Source: a bacterium
GTDB lineage: Bacteria > Bacillota_I > Bacilli_A > Acholeplasmatales > JAEDCM01
Assembly: GCA_024694145.1 (NCBI GenBank)
Contig: JAILKD010000048.1
Location: 1-52,124 of the forward strand
Direction of reading: 5' to 3'
DNA: 52,124 bases
The notes beneath the pieces were generated by a model. That model worked only from the letters and a program-made list of their open reading frames with translations. It was not told where the DNA came from and did no database searches. The translations under genes were made by a program, and so were the position numbers. Positions 31,967 to 40,812 of the stretch are shown here, piece after piece. Every line of letters starts with the position of its first letter. Within the stretch, counting starts at the first letter, position 1.

Positions 31967-31995
31967 TTAGCCCCATAAAGGGGCTTTTATTTTAC
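31967..31995 (+). terminator. Terminator of the GLUG lipoprotein gene
   Basis: AGCCCC (31969-31974) pairs with GGGGCT (31980-31985), then TTTATTTT. Confidence 0.88.
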
Positions 31996-32018
31996 TCTTT
32001 TTTATTTAAAAAATTTTT

Positions 32019-32048
32019 TTGAAATATTTATTATAATTATGTTATAAT
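32019..32048 (+). promoter_or_regulatory. cysS operon promoter
   Basis: TTGAAA (32019-32024), 18-bp spacer, TATAAT (32043-32048). The leader is under 40 nt, too short for a T-box. Confidence 0.7.
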
Positions 32049-32081
32049 AAAATTGTGTATTATTGTTAAGGAGTGAGCAAG

Positions 32082-33395
32082 ATGAAAATTTATAATTCAC
32101 TAACAGATAAAAAAGAAGAATTAATTCCTTTAAAAAATGGAAAAATTAATATGTATGTTTGTGGACCAACAGTATATAACTATATCCATATTGGTAATGC
32201 TAGACCTGTTGTGTTTTTCGATATAGTTAAAAGATATTTAACATATAAAGGATTTGAAGTAACTTATGCATCAAATATTACTGATGTTGATGACAAAATC
32301 ATCAATAGAGCAATTGATGAAAAAGTAAGTGAAAAAGAAATAGTAGATAAGTTTGCAACACAATATTTTAAAGATTGTGCAAATTTAGGAAGTATGAAAC
32401 CAGATATAATTCCCTATGCTACAAATTATATTGACCAAATGATTAAATATATTAAAAATTTAGAGGATACTGGATATGCTTATTACAACGATGGTAATGT
32501 ATATTTTAGAATCTCTAAAATTAGTGATTATGGTATTCTATCTAATCAAAGAAAGGAAGATTTAATTGCAGGAGCAAGAATTGATATTGCTGATAAGAAA
32601 GAATCTCCACTAGATTTTACATTATGGAAGAATACAGATGTAGGTATTAAATGGGATAGCCCATGGGGTAAAGGTAGACCTGGATGGCATACAGAATGCT
32701 GTGTTATGATTGATGATATTTTTAAAGGTGAGATAGATATTCATGGTGGTGGAACAGATTTAAAATTCCCACATCATGAAAACGAAATAGCTCAAGCTAA
32801 TGCAAGCGGACATAATCACTTAGCTAAAAACTGGATGCATGTAGGTAGACTACAAATAGATAATCAAAAGATGAGTAAATCTGAAGGTAGAACTGTTTGG
32901 GTAAAGGATTTAATTGAAAATTATCCTTATCAAGCATTTAGATTATTCATATTATCAAGTCATTATAGACAACCAATCAATTATACTGATGAAATTATGA
33001 ATCAATATAATAAAGAATGGGAAAAGATTTCTAAAGCTTATAAGCAAGCTTACGTATCACTTAGAATGAATAAGATTGAAAATAAAGATTTATCAGATGA
33101 TATTAAGGAATTTGAACAATACATGGATGATGATTTTAATACTCCAAATGCATTGATGTTAATAAGTAACATTATTAAGAAAATAAATGTTAAAGTACGT
33201 GCTAAAGAAGATTTTAGTAGTGATTTTAATACACTTGATACAATCTTAAATACTCTTGGAATTGTTCCAAATAAACCAGTTATTGATGATATAGCTATTG
33301 ATACATACAATAAATGGAATGAAGCAAGAATTAATAAGGATTTTGATGCAGCTGATAAATATAGAAATATCTTAGTTGAAAAAGGAATTATCTAA
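32082..33395 (+). CDS. cysS: Cysteinyl-tRNA synthetase
   Basis: Charges tRNA-Cys with cysteine using ATP. The 437 residues have the class I signatures HIGN (36-39) and KMSKS. The zinc ligands are C27 in MYVCGPTVY, the TECC pair and the HGGGTDLKFPHHENE histidines. The ATG at 32082 follows AAGGAG by 8 nt; an in-frame GTG at 32073 overlaps that site. The stop overlaps the mrnC start (TAATG). It is slightly shorter than Bacillus CysS (about 465), at the C-terminal anticodon-binding part. Confidence 0.97.
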   Translation: MKIYNSLTDKKEELIPLKNGKINMYVCGPTVYNYIHIGNARPVVFFDIVKRYLTYKGFEVTYASNITDVDDKIINRAIDEKVSEKEIVDKFATQYFKDCANLGSMKPDIIPYATNYIDQMIKYIKNLEDTGYAYYNDGNVYFRISKISDYGILSNQRKEDLIAGARIDIADKKESPLDFTLWKNTDVGIKWDSPWGKGRPGWHTECCVMIDDIFKGEIDIHGGGTDLKFPHHENEIAQANASGHNHLAKNWMHVGRLQIDNQKMSKSEGRTVWVKDLIENYPYQAFRLFILSSHYRQPINYTDEIMNQYNKEWEKISKAYKQAYVSLRMNKIENKDLSDDIKEFEQYMDDDFNTPNALMLISNIIKKINVKVRAKEDFSSDFNTLDTILNTLGIVPNKPVIDDIAIDTYNKWNEARINKDFDAADKYRNILVEKGII

Positions 33396-33772
33396 TGGAA
33401 GCTAAATTAATGAATGGCTTATCATTAGCCTACATAGGAGATGCTTATTTTGAAATACTTGTTAGACAGTATTTACTTGAAAAAGGCATCACAAAAGTTA
33501 ATGAACTTCATAAAGAGGCAATAAAATTTACATCAGGTGAAGCACAAGCAAAATTTATTGACTTATTTATGCAAGATAATATATTAACCGAAAATGAAAT
33601 TGAAATATATAAAAAGGGTAGAAACAGTGCTACCTCACATAGAAAAAATTTATCTAGTGCTGAATACCAAAAAGCAACTGGATTTGAAGCACTAATTGGT
33701 TTCTTATATGAAAGTAAGGATAACGAAAGAATATATTATTTATTTGAGCTAATGAAAAAATACAACAGTTAG
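33395..33772 (+). CDS. mrnC: Mini-ribonuclease III
   Basis: A 125-residue RNase III catalytic domain without a double-stranded RNA-binding domain, which matures 23S rRNA ends in Bacillota. YIGDAYFEILVR carries the catalytic Asp/Glu, and EAQAKFIDLF, KKGRNSATSHRKN and ATGFEALIGFLY are family hallmarks. It overlaps the cysS stop by one base, and cysS-mrnC adjacency is the Bacillus order. Confidence 0.95.
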   Translation: MEAKLMNGLSLAYIGDAYFEILVRQYLLEKGITKVNELHKEAIKFTSGEAQAKFIDLFMQDNILTENEIEIYKKGRNSATSHRKNLSSAEYQKATGFEALIGFLYESKDNERIYYLFELMKKYNS

Positions 33773-33787
33773 GAAGAAGGTGATTTT

Positions 33788-36622
33788 ATGGCTAGAAAGA
33801 AAAAAGAAGTAGTCATAGATGAAAACTCCATAGATGAATCTGTCATAGAATCTGTAGAAACGGAAGAAATAGAAAAAAAACATGAAGAAAAAGAAGTAGA
33901 AAAAGTTGAAGAAAAACCAGTTCAAAAAGCAGAAGGAAACACTCTAGAAAAAGAAAAACTCGTTGATGATTTAACTATTGAAGGTAAACCAATAGATGTA
34001 CCAATTGATGAATCATTTTATAAGCCAACAACTGTTGATGTTAAACAAATAGTTGAAGATGGTACATATAAAATCACTCAAGTAGATTTAAAAAGAAAGA
34101 AGGCAGATTTAGATTTTGGTCTAGATAGCTTAGATGTATTAGCTAGAGAAACTGCACATTGGAATAATGTAAACGACAAAAAAGGTTCTCGTACTGTAAG
34201 TGGTATTGTATTGTCTAAAATATTTACAATCTTTAACCTTTTGTGTTTTGGTGTAGCAGCATGGCTAATAAGTGTTGGTGCTTTTACTAAATGTTTCTTC
34301 GTTATTATAGTTACAGCTAATATAATTATTGGTATTGTTCAAGATTTAAGAGCAAAAGCCATGATTGATAAATTGTCAATACTATCAGCGCCTACTGTTT
34401 TAGTACTCCGTGATGGAGAACAACAGGAAATAGAAGTTAAAAATATAGTTATTGATGATATTATGATTCTAACAAACGGAAAACAAATATGTTCTGACTC
34501 TGTTGTAATTGAAGGATTTATTGAAGTTAATGAATCATTGTTAACTGGTGAATCAGATCCAATAGTTAAGAAACCTGGAGATATTTTATATTCTGGTTCA
34601 TTTGTTGTTAGTGGTATATGTAAAGCAAGAGTTGAAAAAGTTGGAGAAGAAAATTACATTCAAAAACTAACAAAGCAAGCAAGAAAATATGAAAAGCCAA
34701 AATCAGAAATAATGAGATCTTTAAATGTTATCATTAGAACTGTTGGTGTATTAATCTTTATTTTAGGTCCAATTTATTTCTTAAAATGTTATGGAAAGAA
34801 GTTTGGACTTGATGGTGCATGGTTTGGTTCAAGTGAATATAGCGAAGCAGTAACTACAACTGCTGGTGCGATTATAGGTATGATTCCATCTGGCTTATTC
34901 TTACTTACAAGTATCGCTTTAGCAACATCTGTTGTAAAACTTGCACATAATAAAACATTAGTTCAAGAATTATATTGTATTGAAATGTTAGCAAGAGTAA
35001 ATGTTTTATGTCTAGATAAAACAGGTACTATTACTGATGGTACAATGACTGTTAAGGGTTTAATTGAATACAAGAATGAAACTGCCTATTCAACTAAACA
35101 ATTAATTTCTGCAGTGTTAAATGCACAAAAAGATGATAACTTAACTAGTAGAGCACTAGAAGAAAAGTTTGGCTTAGGTAAAAAGCTAGCAACTAAAAAA
35201 ATAGTTCCTTTCTCAAGCTCTAGAAAATATAGTATTACTGAATTTGATAAAGCAGGTTGCATTATGCTTGGTGCACCAGAATTCATTTTAAAAGAAAAAT
35301 ATTCACAAATTGAATCTGATGTTAATAGAAATGCAAAATTAGGATATCGTGTATTATTAATTGCTAAAGGTGAAAAGATTAAAGGCGATGAAATAACTGG
35401 TGAAGTAGTTCCAATTGCTTTAATTTTAATTGAAGATACAATTAGACCTGATGCCGCTGATACTATTAAATACTTTAAAGATAATGGCGTTAGTGTTAAA
35501 GTTATTTCAGGTGATAACCCTATAACAGTATCAAAGGTTAGTGAAAGAGCTGGTATTGAGGGTGCTGATAGATATGTTTCACTTGATGGTATGGCTGATA
35601 AAGATGTAATTAAAGCAGCAACTAAATATAATGTATTTGGACGTGTTAGTCCAGCGCAAAAGAAATTATTAATCAAAACACTTAAAACTGAAGGTAATAC
35701 TGTTGCCATGACAGGTGATGGTGTTAATGATATTTTAGCTTTAAAAGAAGCAGATTGTTCAATAGCAATGGCTAGTGGTAGTGAAGCAGCAAGAAATGTA
35801 AGTCACTTGGTATTAATGGATTCTAATTTCTCAAGCTTACCAAAGGTAGTTTCTGAAGGTAGAAGAGTAATTAATAACATTCAAAGAGTATCTACTTTAT
35901 TCTTAACAAAGACTATTTTCTCTACATTACTATTACTATTTGTTGTAATATTCCCATTCATGACAACTTATCCACTAGATCCAGGTCAATTATATATGAT
36001 TGACTTCCTAGTAGTAGGTATTCCATCATTCTTCTTAGCTCTTGAAGTTAATAGAAATAGAATTGAAGGAAGCTTTATCAAGAATGTCCTTAGAACGGCC
36101 TTACCAGGTGCTTTAGTAATAGTTGCATTTGCACTACTTACTTATTGGGTATGTGACCCAGTATATGGTTGGGGAGATGAAATTGTTCAAATCTTAAAAC
36201 CTGCTGATATACCTTATTTGACTGAATATATAACTAAATATAAATCATCATTTAATTATATTAATGTTTCAGATTTAAGTGCTAATGAAATGATTATTAA
36301 AGCAATAAGAACTACTCTAATAGTTATATCAACAACATTTACTTGTTTCTTGGTATTATTTAGAGTATGTAAACCATTTAACTACTTAAGAGGAATCTTA
36401 TGGACAATTGCGATTACAGTAGCATTCTTCTGTATATGTTCAATTCCATGGTTCTTTGGAATCTTACCATTCTGGAAGATGGGTATAATTGGTTCATTGT
36501 TATTAATAATCCTATTAGTAGCGTCATATCCATTAATGATTATGCTATCTGAAACTAAGAGGTGGTTCAAAGATAGAATTAAGAACCTATCTGATTGGAT
36601 GGGTCATATTGAAGAGAACTAG
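33788..36622 (+). CDS. P-type cation-transporting ATPase (CtpE-like)
   Basis: A 944-residue membrane pump. The N-terminal 110 residues are a Glu/Lys-rich cytoplasmic extension not seen in the family's usual plan. It has the actuator loop LTGES, phosphorylation site DKTGTIT (D410) and hinge TGDGVND. The fourth membrane helix is IIGMIPSGLFLLTSIALA. PSGL replaces the P2-type PEGL, and the surrounding LLTSIALA resembles the mycobacterial Ca2+ exporter CtpE, so calcium efflux is a reasonable but unproven guess. It lies 15 bp after mrnC and splits the normally adjacent mrnC-rlmB pair. Confidence 0.85.
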   Translation: MARKKKEVVIDENSIDESVIESVETEEIEKKHEEKEVEKVEEKPVQKAEGNTLEKEKLVDDLTIEGKPIDVPIDESFYKPTTVDVKQIVEDGTYKITQVDLKRKKADLDFGLDSLDVLARETAHWNNVNDKKGSRTVSGIVLSKIFTIFNLLCFGVAAWLISVGAFTKCFFVIIVTANIIIGIVQDLRAKAMIDKLSILSAPTVLVLRDGEQQEIEVKNIVIDDIMILTNGKQICSDSVVIEGFIEVNESLLTGESDPIVKKPGDILYSGSFVVSGICKARVEKVGEENYIQKLTKQARKYEKPKSEIMRSLNVIIRTVGVLIFILGPIYFLKCYGKKFGLDGAWFGSSEYSEAVTTTAGAIIGMIPSGLFLLTSIALATSVVKLAHNKTLVQELYCIEMLARVNVLCLDKTGTITDGTMTVKGLIEYKNETAYSTKQLISAVLNAQKDDNLTSRALEEKFGLGKKLATKKIVPFSSSRKYSITEFDKAGCIMLGAPEFILKEKYSQIESDVNRNAKLGYRVLLIAKGEKIKGDEITGEVVPIALILIEDTIRPDAADTIKYFKDNGVSVKVISGDNPITVSKVSERAGIEGADRYVSLDGMADKDVIKAATKYNVFGRVSPAQKKLLIKTLKTEGNTVAMTGDGVNDILALKEADCSIAMASGSEAARNVSHLVLMDSNFSSLPKVVSEGRRVINNIQRVSTLFLTKTIFSTLLLLFVVIFPFMTTYPLDPGQLYMIDFLVVGIPSFFLALEVNRNRIEGSFIKNVLRTALPGALVIVAFALLTYWVCDPVYGWGDEIVQILKPADIPYLTEYITKYKSSFNYINVSDLSANEMIIKAIRTTLIVISTTFTCFLVLFRVCKPFNYLRGILWTIAITVAFFCICSIPWFFGILPFWKMGIIGSLLLIILLVASYPLMIMLSETKRWFKDRIKNLSDWMGHIEEN

Positions 36623-36652
36623 AAGAATCTTTTATGATTCTTTTAGTTTTTT
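36621..36652 (+). terminator. Attenuator hairpin before rlmB
   Basis: AAGAATC (36623-36629) pairs with GATTCTT (36636-36642), then TTAGTTTTTT. It overlaps the ATPase stop and ends at the rlmB ribosome binding site, so termination is probably partial. Confidence 0.55.
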
Positions 36653-36665
36653 AAGGAGGAATAGT

Positions 36666-37373
36666 ATGACAAAAATTTATGGTAGAAATGTATGTAAGGA
36701 AGCAATAAAAGCAAATAGATTAATATTTAAAGCGTATGTTACAGATAGTTTCTATGAAAAAGAAAAATATATTATTTCTGATTTAGAAAAATTGAAAGTT
36801 AATATTGAAATTGTTCCAAAAAGTAAGCTTGATAGTTTAGGATTACATCAAGGTATAGCACTAGATGTAGAAGATTATAAAATCTATAGCTTAGAAGAAG
36901 TATTAAATGGAGAAAAACAATACTTTTTAATTCTTGATGGAATAGTAGATCCTCATAACCTAGGCGCAATAATGCGAACTAGTGATGCTACGCAAATTGA
37001 TGGTATAATTATTCCTAAAAATAGAAGTGTTAGCTTAAATAATACAGTTGCTAAAGTATCAACAGGAGCAATTGAATATGTTAAAATAATTGAAGTTAAT
37101 AATATTAATAGATGTATAGATACTTTAAAAGAAAAAGGGTTTTGGATTTATGGAACTGATATGAATAAAGATCTAGATTATACTTCTATAGATATATCTA
37201 CATCAATTGCTGTAGTTATCGGTAATGAAGGAGAAGGAATGTCTAGATTAGTAAAAGAAAAGTGCGATTATATTGTATCAATTCCTATGCAAGGACATGT
37301 TAATTCATTAAATGCAAGTGTTTCTGCAAGTATCATCTTATACGAAATTTTGAGAAAAAAATTAAATAAATAG
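36666..37373 (+). CDS. rlmB: 23S rRNA (guanosine-2'-O-)-methyltransferase
   Basis: A 235-residue SpoU/TrmH-family enzyme using S-adenosylmethionine. It has an N-terminal substrate-binding domain (KIYGRNVCKEAIKA), then the knotted domain: LILDGIVDPHNLGAIMRTSDA, VVIGNEGEGMSRLVKEKCD and IPMQGHVNSLNASVSASI. In E. coli it methylates G2251. The ATG at 36666 follows AAGGAGG. No yacP (NYN nuclease) gene follows, unlike Bacillus. Confidence 0.95.
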   Translation: MTKIYGRNVCKEAIKANRLIFKAYVTDSFYEKEKYIISDLEKLKVNIEIVPKSKLDSLGLHQGIALDVEDYKIYSLEEVLNGEKQYFLILDGIVDPHNLGAIMRTSDATQIDGIIIPKNRSVSLNNTVAKVSTGAIEYVKIIEVNNINRCIDTLKEKGFWIYGTDMNKDLDYTSIDISTSIAVVIGNEGEGMSRLVKEKCDYIVSIPMQGHVNSLNASVSASIILYEILRKKLNK

Positions 37374-37406
37374 CTAATAAAACATATGTTTTTTTAGAAT
37401 TTTACT

Positions 37407-37432
37407 AAACGGCGGAAAAAAGCCGTTTTTTA
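37407..37432 (+). terminator. rlmB terminator
   Basis: AAACGGC (37407-37413) pairs with GCCGTTT (37422-37428), then a T run. Confidence 0.85.
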
Positions 37433-37433
37433 A

Positions 37434-37462
37434 TTGACAAACAAAACCCATTATACTATAAA
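37434..37462 (+). promoter_or_regulatory. Promoter of the sigma factor gene
   Basis: TTGACA (37434-37439), 17-bp spacer, TATAAA (37457-37462). Confidence 0.8.
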
Positions 37463-37480
37463 ATATGTAGGGTGATGCAA

Positions 37481-38026
37481 ATGGATTTACTTGATTATAA
37501 TGATAATGAACTTATATATTTAATGAAAAGCGGAAACGAAAGTGCGTATTATTTTTTAATCAAAAAATATAAGAAATTTATACATGGTAGAATATATGAA
37601 TTGCACCTACACGATCATGAGGATTGTTTCCAAGAAGGAATAGTATGCCTATATACTGCTTGTATGTCTTTTGATGATAGTTTTAATAAGTCTTTTATGA
37701 AATATTTTGAGCAAATATTAAATAATAGATTATTAGACTTAAAAAGATCTCAAGAAAGAGAAAGTGAAGTAATGTATTCCTCTAGATTAAATTTAGATAA
37801 CTTTAGAGCTATTAAGGAAGAAAGTATTTTACTAAAAAGAGATTTTTTTGTTCCTAGATCATTTCTTATGAAACTAACAAAAAGAGAAAAAAGTGTTTTT
37901 GAGGATTATTTTTTAAACAATGTAGCAATAGAAGATATTGCTAAGAAAAATAACACTAATAAAAAAAGTATTTACTATACAATTTATAGAATTAAAGGAA
38001 AAATTAAAAAATATATGGTAGAATAA
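37481..38026 (+). CDS. Sigma-70 family factor, SigH-like
   Basis: A 181-residue RNA polymerase sigma factor. Region 2 is LIKKYKKFIHGRIYELHLHD to FNKSFMKYFEQILNNRLLDL, and the core-binding part is EDCFQEGIVCLYTA. Region 4 is LTKREKSVFEDYFLNNVAIE with a helix-turn-helix AKKNNTNKKSIYYTIYRIKG. The gene lies between rlmB and rpmG, where Bacillus has sigH, so it is probably an ortholog with a diverged sequence. Whether it serves sporulation, competence or another response cannot be told. The start ATG 37481 is chosen because AGGGTGA ends 6 nt before it. Confidence 0.85.
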   Translation: MDLLDYNDNELIYLMKSGNESAYYFLIKKYKKFIHGRIYELHLHDHEDCFQEGIVCLYTACMSFDDSFNKSFMKYFEQILNNRLLDLKRSQERESEVMYSSRLNLDNFRAIKEESILLKRDFFVPRSFLMKLTKREKSVFEDYFLNNVAIEDIAKKNNTNKKSIYYTIYRIKGKIKKYMVE

Positions 38027-38041
38027 TAAACGGTGGTTAAA

Positions 38042-39592
38042 ATGAGTATTCTAGAAGTAAAGGATCTTAAATTTAAATATACAGATAATAATCTATTTAA
38101 TTCAGTTAATTTTAAATTAGAAAAAAATGACCATATTGGGCTTGTCGGATTAAATGGAGTAGGTAAATCAACTTTTTTAAATTTAATTAGTAAAAACTTA
38201 ATACCTGATTCGGGCTCTATTGTATGGGAAAAGAATATAGTAGTTGGGTACTTAGACCAACAAGCAAAGCTTGATAAGAGTCAAACAATTCTAACATATT
38301 TATATGATGTATTTAGTGATTTATTTAAAAAAGAAGAAAAGATGGAAGAGTTATATGAATCACTTGCTACTGCAAAAGAATCTGAATATGACAGAATCTT
38401 GAATATGGCAGGTAAAATAGGCGAAGAGCTTGAAGAAAGTGGATTTTATTCATTTAAGTCTAAAGTTGGTAATATTATAAATGGTCTTGGAATAGATGAT
38501 TCAAGACTTGATGATCCACTTACTAATTTTAGTGGTGGTCAACGTGCCAAAATAATACTTGGAAAACTACTTTTAGAAGAACCAGATGTTTTAATTATGG
38601 ACGAACCTACTAACTATCTAGATGTTAGTCATGTTGAATGGCTTACAAAGTTCTTAAAGGGCTATCCTAAGGCATTTATTGTTGTTAGCCATGATCTAAG
38701 CTTTATAAATGATATAAGCATTAATATATGTGCTTTAGAGAATAAAGATATTATTAGATATAAGGGTAATTATGAATATTATGTTAAAGAACGTGATATT
38801 AGGAATCAAACATATGAAAAGACTTATTTAAACCAACAAAAACAAATAAAGAAAACAGAAGAATTTATTAATAAAAATATAGTTAGAGCATCTACAACAA
38901 AGCGTGCGCAATCTAGGCGTAAGATGCTTAGTAAAATGGAAATACTTGCACCTATTACAACTAATAAAAAAATATATCTTAAATTTCCATTTTCAAGACA
39001 TATTTCTGATACACCAATAGAAGTAATAGATTTAGTTGTTGGCTACGATAAACCTATTTTAAATAAAATAAATTTCAATTTAAAAAGAGATGAAACATTT
39101 GTTTTAGTAGGTAAAAATGGAATAGGTAAAACTACAATTATTAAAACCATTTTAGGAGAAATTCCTGCACTAAGTGGAGAGGTGAAAATATCTTCAAATG
39201 TGGATTTTTTGTATTTTTCACAAGACTCAGAATATGATGGCAATTTAACTCCTTTTCAAATAATAAAAGAAGATTTTTATGACCTAGAAAATAAAGATGT
39301 TAGAGCTATACTTGCCAAAGTAGGTATAACAGGAGATATGGTTAATAAAAAAATGATGGAGTTGTCTGGTGGTGAACAAACAAAAGTAAGACTTGCTAGA
39401 CTTACAATGTTTAAATCAAATTTATTAATACTTGATGAACCATCTAATAACCTTGATAAAGATGCAAAAGCAGCTTTATGTGATGCTATAAATAATTATG
39501 AAGGTGTAGTATTACTAGTTAGCCATGAGAAAGATTTCTTAAATGGTTTTAGCCATAGAGTAATAGATGTAGAAAATTTAATTAATAAATAA
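38042..39592 (+). CDS. ABC-F family ribosome-associated ATPase
   Basis: A 516-residue protein with two ABC cassettes and no membrane segment. Walker A motifs are GLNGVGKST and GKNGIGKTT, signatures FSGGQRAKI and LSGGEQTKV, Walker B VLIMDEPTNYLD and LLILDEPSNNLD. The linker between them (about 240-310) is Lys/Arg-rich and contains TTKRAQSRRKM, as in ABC-F translation factors. They act at the ribosomal E site. Antibiotic protection cannot be inferred from sequence. The ATG at 38042 follows GGTGG; the gene starts 15 bp after the sigma stop. Confidence 0.9.
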   Translation: MSILEVKDLKFKYTDNNLFNSVNFKLEKNDHIGLVGLNGVGKSTFLNLISKNLIPDSGSIVWEKNIVVGYLDQQAKLDKSQTILTYLYDVFSDLFKKEEKMEELYESLATAKESEYDRILNMAGKIGEELEESGFYSFKSKVGNIINGLGIDDSRLDDPLTNFSGGQRAKIILGKLLLEEPDVLIMDEPTNYLDVSHVEWLTKFLKGYPKAFIVVSHDLSFINDISINICALENKDIIRYKGNYEYYVKERDIRNQTYEKTYLNQQKQIKKTEEFINKNIVRASTTKRAQSRRKMLSKMEILAPITTNKKIYLKFPFSRHISDTPIEVIDLVVGYDKPILNKINFNLKRDETFVLVGKNGIGKTTIIKTILGEIPALSGEVKISSNVDFLYFSQDSEYDGNLTPFQIIKEDFYDLENKDVRAILAKVGITGDMVNKKMMELSGGEQTKVRLARLTMFKSNLLILDEPSNNLDKDAKAALCDAINNYEGVVLLVSHEKDFLNGFSHRVIDVENLINK

Positions 39593-39607
39593 TAATATAT
39601 TATTTTG

Positions 39608-39636
39608 TTGACAAAAACTTATTAATAATGTAAGAT
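39608..39636 (+). promoter_or_regulatory. rpmG-secE-nusG promoter
   Basis: TTGACA (39608-39613), 17-bp spacer, TAAGAT (39631-39636). Confidence 0.75.
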
Positions 39637-39668
39637 ATTATTAGCCCATTATAAAGGTGGTTTTTTAA

Positions 39669-39818
39669 TTGAGGGAAAAAATTATTTTAATTTGTAGTGA
39701 ATGTTTGAGTAGAAATTATACTTCTACAAAGAATAAATTAGAGAATAAACAAAGATTAGAAATAATGAAGTTTTGTCCTAAATGTAATAAACATACACTA
39801 CATAAGGAATCTAAATAA
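39669..39818 (+). CDS. rpmG: 50S ribosomal protein L33
   Basis: A 49-residue large-subunit protein in the zinc-binding (C+) form: C9-x2-C12 and C36-x2-C39. It reads [20 protein letters not shown], and ends [15 protein letters not shown]. The start is TTG 39669, 8 nt after AAGGTGG. Position before secE is the Bacillus order. Confidence 0.93.
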   Translation: MREKIILICSECLSRNYTSTKNKLENKQRLEIMKFCPKCNKHTLHKESK

Positions 39819-39830
39819 GGAGGTATCATT

Positions 39831-40247
39831 ATGGCAATTAAGGATACTTTAGACAAACCAAAACGAAATAAGCTTCTTGAAGTATTAACTCAAGATTACA
39901 AAGCTGAAAATATTTTCCTTGCTTTAATAGCAGTTATTGCTATGGCATTTGGTATTATGATTTTATCTAACAAATTAAATATCAAAGATAGTTATCCACT
40001 ACTTGGTGCTTATCCAAAGGTATTCGCAGTAATATTATTAGTTATTGCTTTACTAGGATTACTTGTAGTACTATGGCCATTCTTTGAACCATCATTTGGA
40101 GAAGTTAGAAAAATAACTTGGGCAAGGCCAAGAGAATTATATGAAGACTTATTTAGAGTAATTGTATTTATGATTTTCTTCATATTTATACTTTTATTCT
40201 TTGATATAATTTGTAGAGCTCTATATAACAAAATCTACACGAGGTGA
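39831..40247 (+). CDS. secE: Preprotein translocase subunit SecE with two extra membrane helices
   Basis: Clamp subunit of the SecYEG channel. The C-terminal 50 residues are the SecE core: FGEVRKITWARPRELYEDL then a membrane helix ending FDIICRAL. Ahead of it are about 88 residues with two more helices (about 27-46 and 62-85), giving three helices as in E. coli, where most Bacillota have one. AGGAGG precedes the ATG. The stop is TGA, the only one in the window, and an in-frame TAA follows at once. The nusG start lies just beyond. Confidence 0.92.
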   Translation: MAIKDTLDKPKRNKLLEVLTQDYKAENIFLALIAVIAMAFGIMILSNKLNIKDSYPLLGAYPKVFAVILLVIALLGLLVVLWPFFEPSFGEVRKITWARPRELYEDLFRVIVFMIFFIFILLFFDIICRALYNKIYTR

Positions 40248-40252
40248 TAATG

Positions 40253-40798
40253 ATGGAAAAGCAAGAAAAAAGATGGTATATAATTCAAACTTATTCTGGA
40301 TTTGAAGATTCAGTTGAAAGAGACTTAAAGAAACGTATTGAAACAATGGAAATGCAAGATTACATTTTCAATGTATTAATTCCAACAGAAACTATTGTTG
40401 AAACTAAGGCTGATGGGTCTAAAAAAGAAAAAGTTAAAAAGATGTTCCCTGGATATATCTTTGTTGAGATGATTGTTACTGATGAATCATGGTTCATCGT
40501 AAGAAATACACCAAAAGTTACAGGATTCTTAGGATCAAGCGGTGGAGGGACTAAACCAGTACCACTACCACCAGAAGAAGTAGCTAATGTATTTAAAAAG
40601 GCTGGTATCGTTCCACAAATTAATATCGACTTTGAAGTTGGAGATATGGTTGAAATTGTTAGTGGTTCAATGGCTGGTAAAATTGTTGAAGTTACTGATA
40701 TTGATTTAGTAGAAACTAAAGCAACAGTACTAGTAGAAATGTTTGGTCGTCAAATGGACTTCCAAGTAGATTTATCAAGTTTAAAAAAGGCACAATAA
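40253..40798 (+). CDS. nusG: Transcription termination/antitermination factor NusG
   Basis: A 181-residue protein with an NGN domain (RWYIIQTYSGFEDSVERDL, FPGYIFVEM, FIVRNTPKVTGFLG) and a KOW domain (FEVGDMVEIVSGSMAGKIVE). It binds RNA polymerase and couples elongation to pausing and termination. The ATG at 40253 is preferred over 40250 by spacing from GAGGTG. It is the last gene of the rpmG-secE-nusG unit; a terminator ends it, so rplK is separately transcribed. Confidence 0.97.
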   Translation: MEKQEKRWYIIQTYSGFEDSVERDLKKRIETMEMQDYIFNVLIPTETIVETKADGSKKEKVKKMFPGYIFVEMIVTDESWFIVRNTPKVTGFLGSSGGGTKPVPLPPEEVANVFKKAGIVPQINIDFEVGDMVEIVSGSMAGKIVEVTDIDLVETKATVLVEMFGRQMDFQVDLSSLKKAQ

Positions 40799-40812
40799 TT
40801 TGTGCCTTTTAT
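40785..40812. terminator. Bidirectional terminator between nusG and the HAD gene
   Basis: AAAGGCACAA (40786-40795) pairs with TTGTGCCTTT (40800-40809), with T-rich tails on both strands. Both converging stop codons overlap it. Confidence 0.88.

Noticed and set aside
32049-32081. T-box leader for cysS
   Set aside because: The interval from promoter to start is too short and lacks the AGGGTGGNACCGCG sequence.
35086-35709. Long minus-strand frame inside the P-type ATPase gene
   Set aside because: It lies opposite the catalytic core of a conserved gene and has no ribosome binding site or recognisable domain.
39831-40250. Genetic code 4 (TGA as Trp)
   Set aside because: All tryptophans seen are TGG, and genes are complete under the standard code. 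The single TGA works as a stop.
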